DNA of 54,361 bases from Hyphomonas sp. UBA5111 (GTDB lineage Bacteria; Pseudomonadota; Alphaproteobacteria; Caulobacterales; Hyphomonadaceae), in contig DHZF01000157.1 of assembly GCA_002414505.1 (NCBI GenBank), positions 305 through 54,665 of the forward strand. The letters are read 5' to 3'. Both the position numbers and the translations under genes were made by a program. Shown piece after piece: positions 17,100 through 27,357 of this stretch. The number at the start of each line of letters is the position of its first letter. The first letter of the stretch is position 1. Below the pieces are notes generated by a model that ran no database searches, was not told the origin of the DNA, and saw nothing but the letters and a program-made list of their open reading frames with translations.

Positions 17100-18101
17100 A
17101 TGACCAATATGGTAAAACGCTATGGTCTGATCGGCATCGCCATCGTCTTCCTCGCTGCCGCGATTGTCGGCTGGACACAGCTACGCAACCCCCATGAAGA
17201 GCGCGGCCATATCGAAGTGTTCGGAAATGTCGATGTGCGCCAGGTCAATCTGGGTTTCAAAGTTCCCGGGCGCCTCGCCGAAATGATGGTCGATGAGGGC
17301 GACAAGGTCGCTGCGGGTGCAGTTGTCGCAAAACTCGAGCCGATTGACTATGAAAATGAGGTGAAACTCGCGCAAGCGCGGGTTGCGCGGTCTCAAGCTG
17401 CGCTCAACGTTTTGCTCGCCGGCTCCCGACCCCAGGAAATCGCGCAAGCTGAAGCGCAGCTCGCCGAAGCAGAAGCGGCTCTGACCGTCGCTGAAACCAC
17501 CCTGTCGCGACAGGAGTTTCTTGCCGAGCGAGATATCGCCTCACACCAGGCACATGAGGAAGCCGAAGCGCGGCATGGCGCGGCCATTGCGCAGCGTGAC
17601 GCCGCCGCAAAAAGCTTGGAGTTGGCGCGCATTGGACCGCGCTCTGAGGATATCGATCAGGCGCGTTCGGTGCTGGCCGCCGAACAAGCCGCTCGCGCCC
17701 TGGCTGAGCAACGCGTCGCCGATACGATGCTGACCGCCCCAAATGAAGGCATCATTTTGACACGTGTTCGCGAGCCGGGCGCAATCATCGGCGCAGGGGA
17801 AACCATTTATACCTTAACCTTGACCTCGCCGGTCTGGGTGCGCGCCTATATTGAAGAGCCAGATCTTGATTTCATCCAGGCCGGTATGGACGCTGAGGTG
17901 CGCACCGACTCCGGACGCGTCTACACAGGCCAAATCGGGTTCATTTCGCCGGTCGCCGAGTTCACGCCAAAGACGGTCGAAACCCGGTCATTGCGAACCA
18001 GCCTTGTCTACCGCGTGCGCATCATCGTTGAAGATCCAGAACACCGCCTGAAACAGGGCATGCCGGTTACAGTCATGCTCAGCCCCGACCGGGATGTTTG
18101 A
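17100..18101 (+). CDS. HlyD-family membrane fusion protein (YbhG-like)
   Basis: A 333-residue periplasmic adaptor for an ABC exporter. A membrane anchor covers residues 8-27 (GLIGIAIVFLAAAIVGW). The biotinyl-lipoyl half-motifs (VNLGFKVPGRLAEMMVDEGDKV and later TAPNEGIILTR) flank a long coiled-coil hairpin rich in Ala, Glu and Gln (residues about 85-205). The C-terminal beta-barrel ends PVTVMLSPD. GAGGA lies 12 bases before ATG 17100, while an ATG at 17088 touches it, so I prefer 17100. It is the first gene of a YbhGFSR-like set and overlaps the ATPase gene. Confidence 0.88.
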   Translation: MTNMVKRYGLIGIAIVFLAAAIVGWTQLRNPHEERGHIEVFGNVDVRQVNLGFKVPGRLAEMMVDEGDKVAAGAVVAKLEPIDYENEVKLAQARVARSQAALNVLLAGSRPQEIAQAEAQLAEAEAALTVAETTLSRQEFLAERDIASHQAHEEAEARHGAAIAQRDAAAKSLELARIGPRSEDIDQARSVLAAEQAARALAEQRVADTMLTAPNEGIILTRVREPGAIIGAGETIYTLTLTSPVWVRAYIEEPDLDFIQAGMDAEVRTDSGRVYTGQIGFISPVAEFTPKTVETRSLRTSLVYRVRIIVEDPEHRLKQGMPVTVMLSPDRDV

Positions 18102-19837
18102 GCGTGCCGGGCCCGCTGATCCAGATAGATCAACTCAGCAAGCGCTTTGATAAGGGCGCCCTTGCGGCGCTCGATTCTGTTACGGCCCATTTCAATGCAG
18201 GGGAAGTCACTGGTCTGGTTGGTCCCGATGGGGCTGGAAAAACCACATTGCTGCGTCTGATCGCAGGCTTACTGGTTCCCTCAACAGGTAAGATCACTGT
18301 CAACGGTCTGGATCCTGTCACGGATAGCGGAGCGGTTCACCGGATTGTGTCCTATATGCCCCAGCGGTTTGGGCTCTACGAAGATCTGAGCGTCCAGGAA
18401 AACCTGACGCTGTACGCTGATCTGCGGTCAGTTATAGGGTCAGACCGCGAAGAGGCCTTCGAGCGGCTTTTGGGATTTACAGGCCTCGCACCTTTTACAA
18501 ACCGGCTGGCTGGAGCGCTTTCCGGCGGTATGAAGCAAAAGCTTGGCCTTGCCTGCGCCCTCATCAAGAAACCCGACTTGCTGTTGCTTGACGAACCAAG
18601 CGTTGGCGTCGATCCGATCTCCCGGCGAGAGCTTTGGCGCATGGTCTATGAACTGGTCGATCAGGGGATTGGCGTCGTCTGGAGCACGGCCTATTTAGAT
18701 GAAGCTGAACAATGCGCCCGCGTGCTGCTCCTGAATGAAGGCGCCTTGCTTTATGCAGGCTCGCCGCAAGACCTCACAGACCGGGTCGCCGGTCGCACCT
18801 ACCAGATCCGGCATATCGACACCGATCGCCGCGAAGTCCTAAGCGAAGCAACAAAGCTGGCAACCGTGATTGACGGCGTTATCCAGGGAAGCCGCGTGCG
18901 TCTGGTCATGGCCGAAGGTGCCGATCCGCCAAATCTCGCGCCGCTGAACGCGGGCCTAGCAGCTGAAATCTCGCAAATCCCGCCGCGGTTTGAAGATGCC
19001 TTCATGGATCTGATCGGCGGTGGATTTCGCGCGACCTCACCTTTTGCCAATCGAGAGGATAGCGCCGAACATACTATGAATCAGGTGGTCGAGGCGCGTG
19101 CGCTAACGCGGCGGTTCGGGGATTTCACAGCTGCTGATAATATCAGCTTCGAAGTGGGGCGCGGTGAAATCTTTGGCCTGATTGGACCCAATGGCGCTGG
19201 CAAGTCGACCACGTTCAAAATGCTGTGCGGTTTGCTCCAGCCGAGCGAGGGCTCGGCCCGTGTGGTTGGCCTTGATTTGCAAAACGCCCCAAGCAAGGCG
19301 CGCGGCCGGATCGGCTATATGGCTCAAAAATTCTCGCTCTATGGCGATCTTAGCGTTCAGCAGAACCTCGATTTTTTTGCTGGTGTTTATGGCCTGACAG
19401 GCAAATCCCGCAAAGACGCCATCTCTCAAATGATTGAGACGTTCGGGTTTGCTGACAGGCTGGATGTCAACGCCATGGGGCTGCCGCTTGGCTATAAACA
19501 ACGCCTGGCGCTCGCCTGCGCGGTTATGCACGAACCGGATGTCCTTTTCCTTGATGAGCCGACATCCGGTGTTGATCCACGCACCCGGCGAGAGTTCTGG
19601 ACCCATATCAATGCGATGGTCGCCAATGGCGTCACGATCATGGTGACAACGCACTTCCTGGATGAGGCGGAATATTGCGATCGGATGGCGCTTATTTATC
19701 GCAGCAAGATGATCGCCAGTGGCTCACCTGATGAGTTGAAAGACCGCGCCCGCGCAAGCGGCATGATGGACCCAACGCTTGAGGACGCGTTCATTGCGCT
19801 GGTTGAGCAGAGTGATCGAGAGCGCGAGGCGGGATGA
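18098..19837 (+). CDS. Tandem ABC ATPase (YbhF-like)
   Basis: A 579-residue protein with two fused nucleotide-binding domains. The first has Walker A GPDGAGKTT, signature LSGGMKQK and Walker B LLLLDEPS. The second has Walker A GPNGAGKST, a weaker signature LPLGYKQR and Walker B VLFLDEPTSG. This double-ATPase plan is that of YbhF in the YbhFSR multidrug exporter. The TTG start overlaps the adaptor stop by four bases; a GTG two codons later is possible. The altered second signature suggests the two ATP sites are not equal. It powers the two permeases encoded next. Confidence 0.9.
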   Translation: MSVPGPLIQIDQLSKRFDKGALAALDSVTAHFNAGEVTGLVGPDGAGKTTLLRLIAGLLVPSTGKITVNGLDPVTDSGAVHRIVSYMPQRFGLYEDLSVQENLTLYADLRSVIGSDREEAFERLLGFTGLAPFTNRLAGALSGGMKQKLGLACALIKKPDLLLLDEPSVGVDPISRRELWRMVYELVDQGIGVVWSTAYLDEAEQCARVLLLNEGALLYAGSPQDLTDRVAGRTYQIRHIDTDRREVLSEATKLATVIDGVIQGSRVRLVMAEGADPPNLAPLNAGLAAEISQIPPRFEDAFMDLIGGGFRATSPFANREDSAEHTMNQVVEARALTRRFGDFTAADNISFEVGRGEIFGLIGPNGAGKSTTFKMLCGLLQPSEGSARVVGLDLQNAPSKARGRIGYMAQKFSLYGDLSVQQNLDFFAGVYGLTGKSRKDAISQMIETFGFADRLDVNAMGLPLGYKQRLALACAVMHEPDVLFLDEPTSGVDPRTRREFWTHINAMVANGVTIMVTTHFLDEAEYCDRMALIYRSKMIASGSPDELKDRARASGMMDPTLEDAFIALVEQSDREREAG

Positions 19838-20976
19838 AGGACCGCGAACCCCTTGCGCTGCGGTGGCGACGTCTGACCGGCCTGATCGTAAAGGAGTCGC
19901 GCCAGGTTCTGCGCGACCCGAGTTCCGTCTTGATCGCGGGCGTGATGCCGCTCTTGCTTCTCTTCCTGTTCGGCTATGGCGTAACCTTTGATCCACGCCA
20001 ACTTGATGTCGCATTGGTGGTTGAGCAGCAGTCATCGGAAACTGCGAGCTTCCAAGCCTCGCTTGAAAACTCAACCCTGTTCGAGGTCGAAACGGGCCCG
20101 GATCGTCGCCTGTTCGAGCGCGCGCTGACACTTGGCGAATTGGATGGGTTAATCGTACTGCAAGCTGATTTCGCGGAGAAAGCGTTTCGGGCCGAAGGCG
20201 CGCCTATTCAGGTTATCGTGGACGGCGGTGATCCGAACACGGCATATCTGGTCAGTGGTTATGTCGAGCTCCTATGGGCCAACTGGCTGGAACAGGAATG
20301 GATCAGCCGTGGACGACCGGCCCTGGCGCCAAGTGTGCAGCTGGAACCGCAAGTCTGGTTCAATCCGGAGATTTCGAGCCGAAACTATCTCGTGCCAGGA
20401 TCGATTGCGATCATTCTGACAACGATTGGCGCGCTCCTCACCGCCCTGGTCGTCGCACGCGAATGGGAGCGTGGCACGATGGAGGCATTGCTCGCGACGC
20501 CGGTTGGTATCTTGGAGCTGCTGATTGGCAAACTGGTGCCATACTTCCTGCTCGGGCTGGGCTCCATGGCGCTCGCGGTCATCACAGCCGTGCTTTTGTT
20601 CGGCGTGCCGTTTCGGGGTTCGCTCGCCGTGCTCATTCTGTCCTCATCGCTCTTCATGCTGTGCTCGCTCGGTCAGGGCCTTCTGATCTCTACCTTGACC
20701 CGCAACCAACTGGTCGCCGCGCAAACCTCAGTTTTAACCGCCTTCCTACCGGCTTTCTATTTTTCGAACTTCGTATTCGAAATTGACAGTATGCCGCTCG
20801 CATTGCGCCTGATCAGCTATGGCGTCCCCGCCCGATACTATGTCTCGACCTTGCAAACTGAGTTTCTCGCAGGCGACGTCTGGAGCGTTATCGTTCCGGA
20901 TCTGATTGGGCTCGGCGTGTTTGCGCTCATCATCTTCGCTCTCACGGCGCTGACCACGCGCACGCGTCTGGAATAG
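19834..20976 (+). CDS. ABC-2 type permease (YbhS-like)
   Basis: A 380-residue inner-membrane permease of the ABC-2 family. One N-terminal helix (SVLIAGVMPLLLLFLFGYG) is followed by a large periplasmic domain (residues about 50-170) and five C-terminal helices. The REWERGTMEALLATPVG motif before helix 3 is the family signature. It overlaps the ATPase stop by four bases and pairs with the permease at 20981 as a heterodimer. The cargo is likely a drug or lipophilic compound by analogy with YbhFSR. Confidence 0.88.
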   Translation: MKDREPLALRWRRLTGLIVKESRQVLRDPSSVLIAGVMPLLLLFLFGYGVTFDPRQLDVALVVEQQSSETASFQASLENSTLFEVETGPDRRLFERALTLGELDGLIVLQADFAEKAFRAEGAPIQVIVDGGDPNTAYLVSGYVELLWANWLEQEWISRGRPALAPSVQLEPQVWFNPEISSRNYLVPGSIAIILTTIGALLTALVVAREWERGTMEALLATPVGILELLIGKLVPYFLLGLGSMALAVITAVLLFGVPFRGSLAVLILSSSLFMLCSLGQGLLISTLTRNQLVAAQTSVLTAFLPAFYFSNFVFEIDSMPLALRLISYGVPARYYVSTLQTEFLAGDVWSVIVPDLIGLGVFALIIFALTALTTRTRLE

Positions 20977-20980
20977 CGGC

Positions 20981-22087
20981 ATGTTTCAACGCATCTGGTC
21001 TCTCATTATCAAGGAGCTTCTCGCCAGCGCCCGCGACCCGCAAACTCGCTGGGTCGTGCTGTTTTCGCCGCCTTTCCTTCTGGTGATTTACGCCTTCGCC
21101 ATCACCCAGGAAATCTCCAGCGTCACGCTCGGCGTGTACACCCAGGATCGCGGCGTCGAGGCGCGAGAACTGATCAGCAGATTCGAGGGTTCACCGACGT
21201 TTGAAGAAATTCTCTATCTGCGTCGCGACGCCGATATCGCCGCGGCAATTGATTCTCGTTCGGTCGATTTGGTCTTGAGGATCGGTCCGGACTTTTCCCG
21301 GCAATTGGAGCGCGGTGAACCAGCGAACGTACAGCTCATTCTGGATGGCCGCGCCTCCAACGCCGCCCAAATCCTTGCAGGTTATTCTGGGCGGATCGTC
21401 CAGGATTTCAACGAAGATCAAGCGACCGCGCTCGGTGTGCCGACCCTCACCAAGGTCGTGACCCGTGTTTGGTACAATCCAAATCTCGATCCGCTTTGGT
21501 CAGCCGTACCAGCGCTGTTTGCCGTCCTGACCGCGATTGTCGGGTTCATGGTCTCGGCCCTGTCCATCGCACGCGAGCGCGAACTTGGTACATTCGAGCA
21601 GCTGCTTGTGTCGCCGCTCAGGCCAACAGAGATTCTGATCGGCAAGGCGGTGCCGGCTCTGATGATCGCCCTGGCAAGCGCGACAGCAATGCTGATCCTT
21701 GGCTGGCTGGTTCTGGATGTTCCCCTGCGCGGGTCTCTGCTTCTGCTTTATGCCAGTATGATCATCTATCTCGCCGCGATCATCGGGATTGGTCTGTTTA
21801 TCTCTTCGCTCGCAGCAACACAGCAACAGGCGATCATCGGTCTTTTCATCTACATGATGCCAGCTGTCCTATTGTCAGGGTATGCAACCCCGGTCGCCAA
21901 TATGCCCGATTGGCTCCAAGCTTTGAACGAGTCCAATCCGATCATGCATTTCATCGTGATCAGCAAGGCCGTCTATATGAAGGACGCGCCAGCTGAACTC
22001 TTCTTCCACCATACCTGGCCCATGGCGGTTATCGCTGTCGTGACCCTTACCGCAGGCGCCTGGCTGTTTCGCAGGCGCGTGTCCTGA
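20981..22087 (+). CDS. ABC-2 type permease (YbhR-like)
   Basis: A 368-residue permease, the second membrane subunit of the exporter. It has the same plan as its neighbour: one N-terminal helix near residues 24-42, a periplasmic domain with VDLVLRIGPDFSRQL, and a C-terminal bundle preceded by RERELGTFEQLLVSPLRP. It begins four bases after the previous stop. Together with the adaptor at 17100 and the ATPase at 18098 it completes a four-gene exporter, which would need an outer-membrane TolC-type partner encoded elsewhere. Confidence 0.88.
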   Translation: MFQRIWSLIIKELLASARDPQTRWVVLFSPPFLLVIYAFAITQEISSVTLGVYTQDRGVEARELISRFEGSPTFEEILYLRRDADIAAAIDSRSVDLVLRIGPDFSRQLERGEPANVQLILDGRASNAAQILAGYSGRIVQDFNEDQATALGVPTLTKVVTRVWYNPNLDPLWSAVPALFAVLTAIVGFMVSALSIARERELGTFEQLLVSPLRPTEILIGKAVPALMIALASATAMLILGWLVLDVPLRGSLLLLYASMIIYLAAIIGIGLFISSLAATQQQAIIGLFIYMMPAVLLSGYATPVANMPDWLQALNESNPIMHFIVISKAVYMKDAPAELFFHHTWPMAVIAVVTLTAGAWLFRRRVS

Positions 22088-22119
22088 CCCAAAATTAAGC
22101 AATCAAGAGGACCAAAAAT

Positions 22120-22812
22120 ATGTGCCTATCAGCAGAAGTCAGTTTCATCGCCGCCGCAGGGCTTATCCCGGCAGGCGCGCTTAGCATGCGCCAGGCCTGG
22201 CGGGGCGACCGGCGTTATTTGCCACTGGCAACCCTGCCACTCCTGTTCGGACTGCAACAGCTTGCTGAAGGCGTTGTCTGGGTTGCCGGCGCCGGCCAGA
22301 ATACCGAGCTCATTGCCACCGCTTCACTCAGTTATATGTTCTTTTCCTGGCTCGCATGGCCTGTCTGGATCCCGGTCTCGACTTTCGCCTTGGAGCCGGC
22401 GAAGCGAAAGCCCTACTTCCTCATATTCGTGATTGTCGGCGCGATGCTCGGCGCCTTGCAATATGTGCCTTACTTCGCGCATGCGGATTGGCTCAACACG
22501 CGCTTCCTCTCGCACGTGATCATCTATGAAGGTACTGAGCTGCTGGACTTTGTTGGCCGCCGAGAAGTCACTTATGCAATCTATATATCGGTCGTGATCT
22601 TGCCGTTGTTGCTATCATCCGTGCGCGGTGTGCGCATCTTTGGCCTGCTGGCGCTGGGTGTGCTCATCACCACCTATACCTTCTTTGCATACGCCTATGT
22701 GTCAGTCTTTTGTTTCGGCGGTGCTTTAATGTCATTCTATCTCGTCTGGATGATGTTCAAGGGCGATGGCGCGCCGCAACGCCGCTTAGAAGGTTCATTC
22801 GAGGCCGTATGA
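22120..22812 (+). CDS. DUF6629 family integral membrane protein
   Basis: A 230-residue protein with about seven membrane helices. It opens MCLSAEVSFIAAAGLIPAG and carries LLFGLQQLAEGVVW and CFGGALMSFYLVWMMF, features of the DUF6629 family, whose function is not known to me. AAGAGGACC stands before the ATG at 22120. It follows the exporter by 32 bases and may be read from the same transcript. Nothing shows a direct link to copper or to the ABC exporter. Confidence 0.7.
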   Translation: MCLSAEVSFIAAAGLIPAGALSMRQAWRGDRRYLPLATLPLLFGLQQLAEGVVWVAGAGQNTELIATASLSYMFFSWLAWPVWIPVSTFALEPAKRKPYFLIFVIVGAMLGALQYVPYFAHADWLNTRFLSHVIIYEGTELLDFVGRREVTYAIYISVVILPLLLSSVRGVRIFGLLALGVLITTYTFFAYAYVSVFCFGGALMSFYLVWMMFKGDGAPQRRLEGSFEAV

Positions 22813-23042
22813 GGTCTTAGAGATAACCGCTGGTCCCTCCAATATCGGCCGGGGATTTTGAAGCGCTCATTCGCGAAACAGAAACGCATCACAAATCGTT
22901 TTCCGAGGGGGCGCGCGAGATGTCGCGTAATACAAATCAGAAGCTAAAGAACTGGTTTTTGGAGCGCTCCAGAATTTCCGATCGCGTCCACAAGGCCGAC
23001 ACCGTATATCAGTTTGCTCCTTGTCTGAGAGGACCAATACTC

Positions 23043-24545
23043 ATGCCGACAAGAAGACAAACACTCTGGGGACTCGGTGGTGCAGCGGTTGCAACCGTCG
23101 GCGGCCTATCCCTGCTATCTAACTTGAGAAGCCATGCGGGGCCCTCAGCATCATCGGTCCAATCCTCCTTCAAACTGCCTGAAATACTTAAAGGAACGCG
23201 GAAGGGGGCTGAAACAGTTTATGATCTCCAGCTTCAGACGGGCACCTCGAATTTCTTGGAAGGTTTGCAAACCGAGACAATCGGGATCAATCAACCGTAT
23301 CTTGGCTCATTGCTTGAGATGCAGTCGGGTGAAAGCGTCAAACTAAATGTCCACAACGCGCTCGATGAAACGGCGACACTTCATTGGCATGGCTTTCACT
23401 TGCCAGCGAGGTTCGACGGCAATCCGCATCAGGCAATTGCCCCCGGCGAAACTTGGTCAGCTCAGTTCGTCGTTCGCCAGAGAGGTGGACTCTACTGGTA
23501 CCATTCGCACGCGCATAAACGCTCAGGCCCGCAAGTCTATCGCGGGCTGGCCGGACCGATCTATGTTCGCGAAGAAGAAAGCGACGCACTGGATTTGCCA
23601 AGCGAGTATGGCGTAACCGACCTGCCTTTGATTGTTCAAGATCGCGCCTTCCAGCGTGATGGTCAGCTTATTTATGGCACCTCGATGCATACTTTGATGA
23701 TGGGTATGCTCGGAGATACGCTTCTCGTGAATGGCGTGATCGACCCTGTATTTGAATATACAACCGACCTGCTTCGGCTGCGCCTCCTGAACGGATCGAA
23801 CGCCCGCATCTACAGATTTTCATTCAATGATGGTCGCAGCATGCGCCAAATTGCCAGCGATGGCGGTCTGCTAGCGGCACCGGTGCCTCTGACAGATATT
23901 ATCCTCTCTCCTGGTGAGCGTGCAGAGATTCTCGTTGACCTCAGCAACGGTCAGCCCGCTCAGCTTGTCGCCCATCCAGTCCAGAATTCGATGATGGGCG
24001 GGCGCATGATGAGAGGCCGGATGGGCAACCGCCAAATGCGAGGGTCGGGTCCAGAGTTGCCGGTTCTATCGCTGCTGCCAGCGCCTACGCGGCGATCAGC
24101 CGAGCCGGTGCCGGGGAAACTGCTACAATTGCCTAGACCCAATCCAGCCACCGCGGTTCGAACGCGCAGATTTGTCATGAACATGCCGATGGGGATGATG
24201 GGAGGAGGTTTTACGATCAATGGTAAGACAATGGATATGACCCGGATTGATGAACGGGTAAAACTGGACACCAGCGAAATCTGGCACATTGAGAACACCT
24301 CGATGATGGCACACCCATTCCACATCCATGATGTACAATTCAGGATACTTGACCGAAACGGTCGTCCACCGTCGGCGGCCGAAAGCGGGTTGAAGGATAC
24401 CGTTCTTGTCTCACCTGGCGAAACGGTTCGACTTCTGCTCGCATTTTCCGACTATAGCGACCCAAACACGCCTTACATGTATCACTGCCATATTCTCGAA
24501 CATGAGGATGCTGGTATGATGGGTCAATTCACCGTGGAAGCCTGA
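23043..24545 (+). CDS. Second multicopper oxidase (CueO/SufI-like)
   Basis: A 500-residue Tat-exported oxidase: TRRQTLWGLGGAAV gives the twin-arginine signal. Copper ligands of types 1, 2 and 3 are complete: HWHGFH near residue 113, HSHAHK near 154, HPFHIH near 423 and HCHILEHEDAGMM near 480, the last with the type 1 Cys. A Met/Arg-rich insert near residues 315-335 (MMGGRMMRGRMG) recalls the Met-rich region of CueO, which takes up Cu(I). I chose ATG 23043 because GAGAGGA precedes it and the Tat signal then starts correctly; an ATG at 22920 would add 41 residues in front. It is quite different from CopA at 4000. Confidence 0.88.
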   Translation: MPTRRQTLWGLGGAAVATVGGLSLLSNLRSHAGPSASSVQSSFKLPEILKGTRKGAETVYDLQLQTGTSNFLEGLQTETIGINQPYLGSLLEMQSGESVKLNVHNALDETATLHWHGFHLPARFDGNPHQAIAPGETWSAQFVVRQRGGLYWYHSHAHKRSGPQVYRGLAGPIYVREEESDALDLPSEYGVTDLPLIVQDRAFQRDGQLIYGTSMHTLMMGMLGDTLLVNGVIDPVFEYTTDLLRLRLLNGSNARIYRFSFNDGRSMRQIASDGGLLAAPVPLTDIILSPGERAEILVDLSNGQPAQLVAHPVQNSMMGGRMMRGRMGNRQMRGSGPELPVLSLLPAPTRRSAEPVPGKLLQLPRPNPATAVRTRRFVMNMPMGMMGGGFTINGKTMDMTRIDERVKLDTSEIWHIENTSMMAHPFHIHDVQFRILDRNGRPPSAAESGLKDTVLVSPGETVRLLLAFSDYSDPNTPYMYHCHILEHEDAGMMGQFTVEA

Positions 24546-24566
24546 CGATGCTTTGGGCCTCACTAA

Positions 24567-24689
24567 TTAACGCTCTTCAATCACAGTGTATAACGCGCTC
24601 AGCAAGATCAAAATCGTTTGGATATCTAATCCCGCGAGCAAGGCGATGCTTATCAATAGGGTGAATTTCGGTATGGATAGGGTCTGCAT
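24567..24689 (-). CDS. Possible 40-residue membrane peptide
   Basis: A short minus-strand frame encodes 40 residues with a hydrophobic core (FTLLISIALLAG, then ILILLSALY) and a charged end VIEER, convergent with the oxidase gene. GGAG lies ten bases before the ATG. It fits a small single-helix membrane protein, but at this length chance is possible. A 77-residue version from 24800 would overlap the regulator's promoter. Confidence 0.3.
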   Translation of the reverse strand: MQTLSIPKFTLLISIALLAGLDIQTILILLSALYTVIEER

Positions 24690-24808
24690 GACATGAAGGC
24701 TCCGTTGATCGGGCCGCCCTTCATGGGCAGCCCATGTCACAACGTCGCGTGATATGTTGTGCCAGATATGCGGATGAATTGCGGAAGAGATGCGGAGCAC
24801 ATGCGCCT

Positions 24809-26586
24809 ATGAAGAAACAAAGCTTTGGCGCCGCACTGGGCGCGCTGATTAAGCAAAAACGAACGATCCTTGGTCTGACGCAATTGCAATTGTCTGAAGA
24901 CGCTTACCAATCGCCGAGCAAGGTCCGTCGCATCAGCGAACTCGAGAGCGGCACGGTCGCGAACCCACATCCCAAGACTATCGATCCATTGATTGTGGCT
25001 CTCAAAATCAGTGACGAGGAACTCACCCAGTGCATGCGTGCAAGTGACTTTCAACCGGATGCCGACCTTGAAGACGCCTACCGAAATGCCAGCAACCTGA
25101 TCGACGCCCTGCTCTATCAGTTCGAACATGACAATCCAGATGCAAGTTTCGGTGAGGTCGACGCGTTTCTAAAGGCCAAGGCGAGAGACTGGCGCGAACT
25201 GCGAGACCGCATCCAAACGCTCGAAGGTGCAGAAATCGAACTAACAAGGCTGAAAGACAATGCCACAGCCGCCCTGGAGCAAGGCGACTTTGGGGCAGCT
25301 GATGGATATCTCGAACAGGCCGAGGCACTGTGCCAGACTGAACATACGCTGAGCGAGATCCGCAAGCTCGCAGCCATTCGCATCGCGCGCGGTGATGTCA
25401 AACTCCTCAGTGGAGATCGCCTGGGCGCTTATGATGCCTATGCGGGCGCAGCAGATTTCTTTTGTGCCTTCGATGTGGATGAATCGGTCATGACTCTGGA
25501 TGTTGTGGCCAACCGAATCTATGAGGCGGGCCGCCGCTCTTTCGACAGCCATTTCCAGGTCGCTTTAGACCTGCTCGCCAAGGCGACAGAAATCAGGCTT
25601 GACCAAGGAAACGAACAATCTGCGGCGCAATTCAATTACAAAGCGGCACTTATCACCCGAAACCAATCGATCAAGGAAAGCCGGGATAAAGCCAGCGACC
25701 TCATCGACCGCGCGATCCGTTTGAACCGCGAGGCCAAAGCTGTTCTTGTTCGCGGCGAAGATGCCTTTTTCGCCACGACAACACGGATCAATCTTGGCAA
25801 CTGCCTGATGGATAAGGCAAACAGCTCGGGAGTGAGGCAGGGATCATCTATTTTGACGAGGCCATTGCGTTATTTGAAAAAGTGTTGGCGCAAAAAGGGC
25901 TTGAACAGGATTTCCCTGAACTCGCATGCCACGCCAGCAACAATCTCGGAACGGCGCATCTCGCAAAATCCGAAAACAACGATCTCGAGGCGCTCAACGC
26001 CGCACTCGAATCATTTCGGCGTGCGACAGCACTCAGCGCACAGGCCAATCAGCCCGACATTTGGGCTGCGGCTCACGTCAATACCGGCAACGTTTTGGCG
26101 AGCTTGTCTGATCTCAACGAGAACGCTGATGAGAAGGCGTTCATGCGCATACAAGCAATTGCTGCCTATTGCGCCGCTATCGAAGTCTATCCGCTGTCTT
26201 TCTTTCCCTTTCAGTACGGCCACACCCAATATGGATTGGCGGCGATATTACAGGCTCACGCCATGGCGCTGCAGAACGAATTGACGGAATTGTATCTATT
26301 GCGCGCCATCGGCTCCTATGAGGAAGCGTTGAAAGTCTTCTCCAAAGACAGTGATCCACTGATGTGGGCGAGGATCCAGACCTATCTGGGAACCATCTAT
26401 GCCGCCCATTCAGAGCTCGATGGCACAACCAGCGTTCGCCATGATTGCGAAACCGCCATCGCCCATTTTCAAAAGGCAGCGCGGGTCTTTGAAACTGAGG
26501 GCTATCCCGAACAGTTGGCAACATGCTCCCGAGCCGCCAAAACGATGCAGCAAAAGCTGGATTCTGTGCCGTCGTCGGATGTGTAG
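24809..26586 (+). pseudogene. HTH-TPR regulator broken by a frameshift
   Basis: The first part (from ATG 24809, or 24734) has an XRE helix-turn-helix (LGALIKQKR, LTQLQLSEDAYQSPSKVRRISELESG) followed by repeats resembling TPRs. Near 25830 the frame breaks: after CLMDKANSSG the sensible sequence continues one frame over as SEAGIIYFDEAIALFEKVLAQKG and runs to 26586 with more TPRs (HVNTGNVLASLSD, TYLGTIYAAHSE). Restoring one base between 25830 and 25831 gives a single protein of about 593 residues. No slippery heptamer is seen, so I call a single-base deletion or a sequencing error. Intact, it would be a DNA-binding regulator with a TPR sensor, perhaps for the nearby oxidase. Confidence 0.75.
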
Positions 26587-26629
26587 TGGATCGAACGAGT
26601 CTCTCAGAGGCGCAGCGAAAAACTTTTGA

Positions 26630-26648
26630 GATGGGTCACTCGCCCATC
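26630..26648 (+). terminator. Weak hairpin after the HTH-TPR gene
   Basis: GATGGG at 26630-26635 pairs with CCCATC at 26643-26648 across a seven-base loop, followed by AGTTTTG. The stem is short; it is a possible terminator. Confidence 0.4.
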
Positions 26649-26844
26649 AGTTTTGTGACAAGAGCAACTGTTGTATTGAAGTCCGACATTGGAGATTAGA
26701 GCCGGCATCGGAACGCTTTTGAAGACGATTTACAGGGGTTTGATTGCGTTTCGCGTAGTAGCTTAATGTCGAGATGTATATCAAACAGGCGCTTTTAGAG
26801 TCGGGGTGAGTTGGGCAGATGAAAAACATATTGTGGAGATACCA

Positions 26845-27309
26845 ATGATGCGGAGTTCACTAATCTATTGCGCGCTCGTGATTTTCGGAGGGGCCGCGTA
26901 TGCAGATGAACCCATGACCCGCGACGCGGTTGTCGCAGCGGCGAAAGATGGGATCGAATTTGTTGGGAACACATATGTTCAGGAGCGAAAGACCGAAAAT
27001 CCTGACCTGATATTGATCGATGTGCGAACCGAAGACGAATACGAACTTGGGCATATTCCGGATGCGATCTGGATCCCACGCGGCCGGGTCGAATTTGAAG
27101 TCGCCGAAAAAGTACGCGACGCGGAAACCGAAATCATTGTTTACTGCAAGACCGGAAGTCGAGCAGCGCTCGTCAAAAAAGCGCTCGATGCGCAAGGATA
27201 CCAAAGCGTTGTCGCTCATGAAGGGTTTGAGACCTGGGCGCAGGCCGGCCAGCCCCTGGAGAATGATCTGGGCGTGCTGCAGCTCATTGAAAGCAAAACC
27301 GAGGAATGA
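26845..27309 (+). CDS. Periplasmic rhodanese-like sulfurtransferase
   Basis: A 154-residue single rhodanese domain with a signal peptide (residues 1-21, cut after AAYA). The domain shows LILIDVRTEDEYELGHIPDAIWIPRG and the active loop IVYCKTGSRAA with the catalytic Cys, a six-residue loop typical of thiosulfate or persulfide sulfurtransferases. GTGGAG lies eight bases before ATG 26845; a GTG at 26806 would spoil the signal peptide. It stands alone between two small intergenic gaps. Confidence 0.87.
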   Translation: MMRSSLIYCALVIFGGAAYADEPMTRDAVVAAAKDGIEFVGNTYVQERKTENPDLILIDVRTEDEYELGHIPDAIWIPRGRVEFEVAEKVRDAETEIIVYCKTGSRAALVKKALDAQGYQSVVAHEGFETWAQAGQPLENDLGVLQLIESKTEE

Positions 27310-27357
27310 TCGTGTGTCGCTGCGCCCTTCCGGCAAAACCAGAAATCGCTGTAACTG

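Noticed and set aside
25820..25845. Programmed ribosomal frameshift in the HTH-TPR gene
   Set aside because: No slippery heptamer, stimulatory hairpin or internal Shine-Dalgarno sequence is visible at the break; a one-base deletion explains it more simply.
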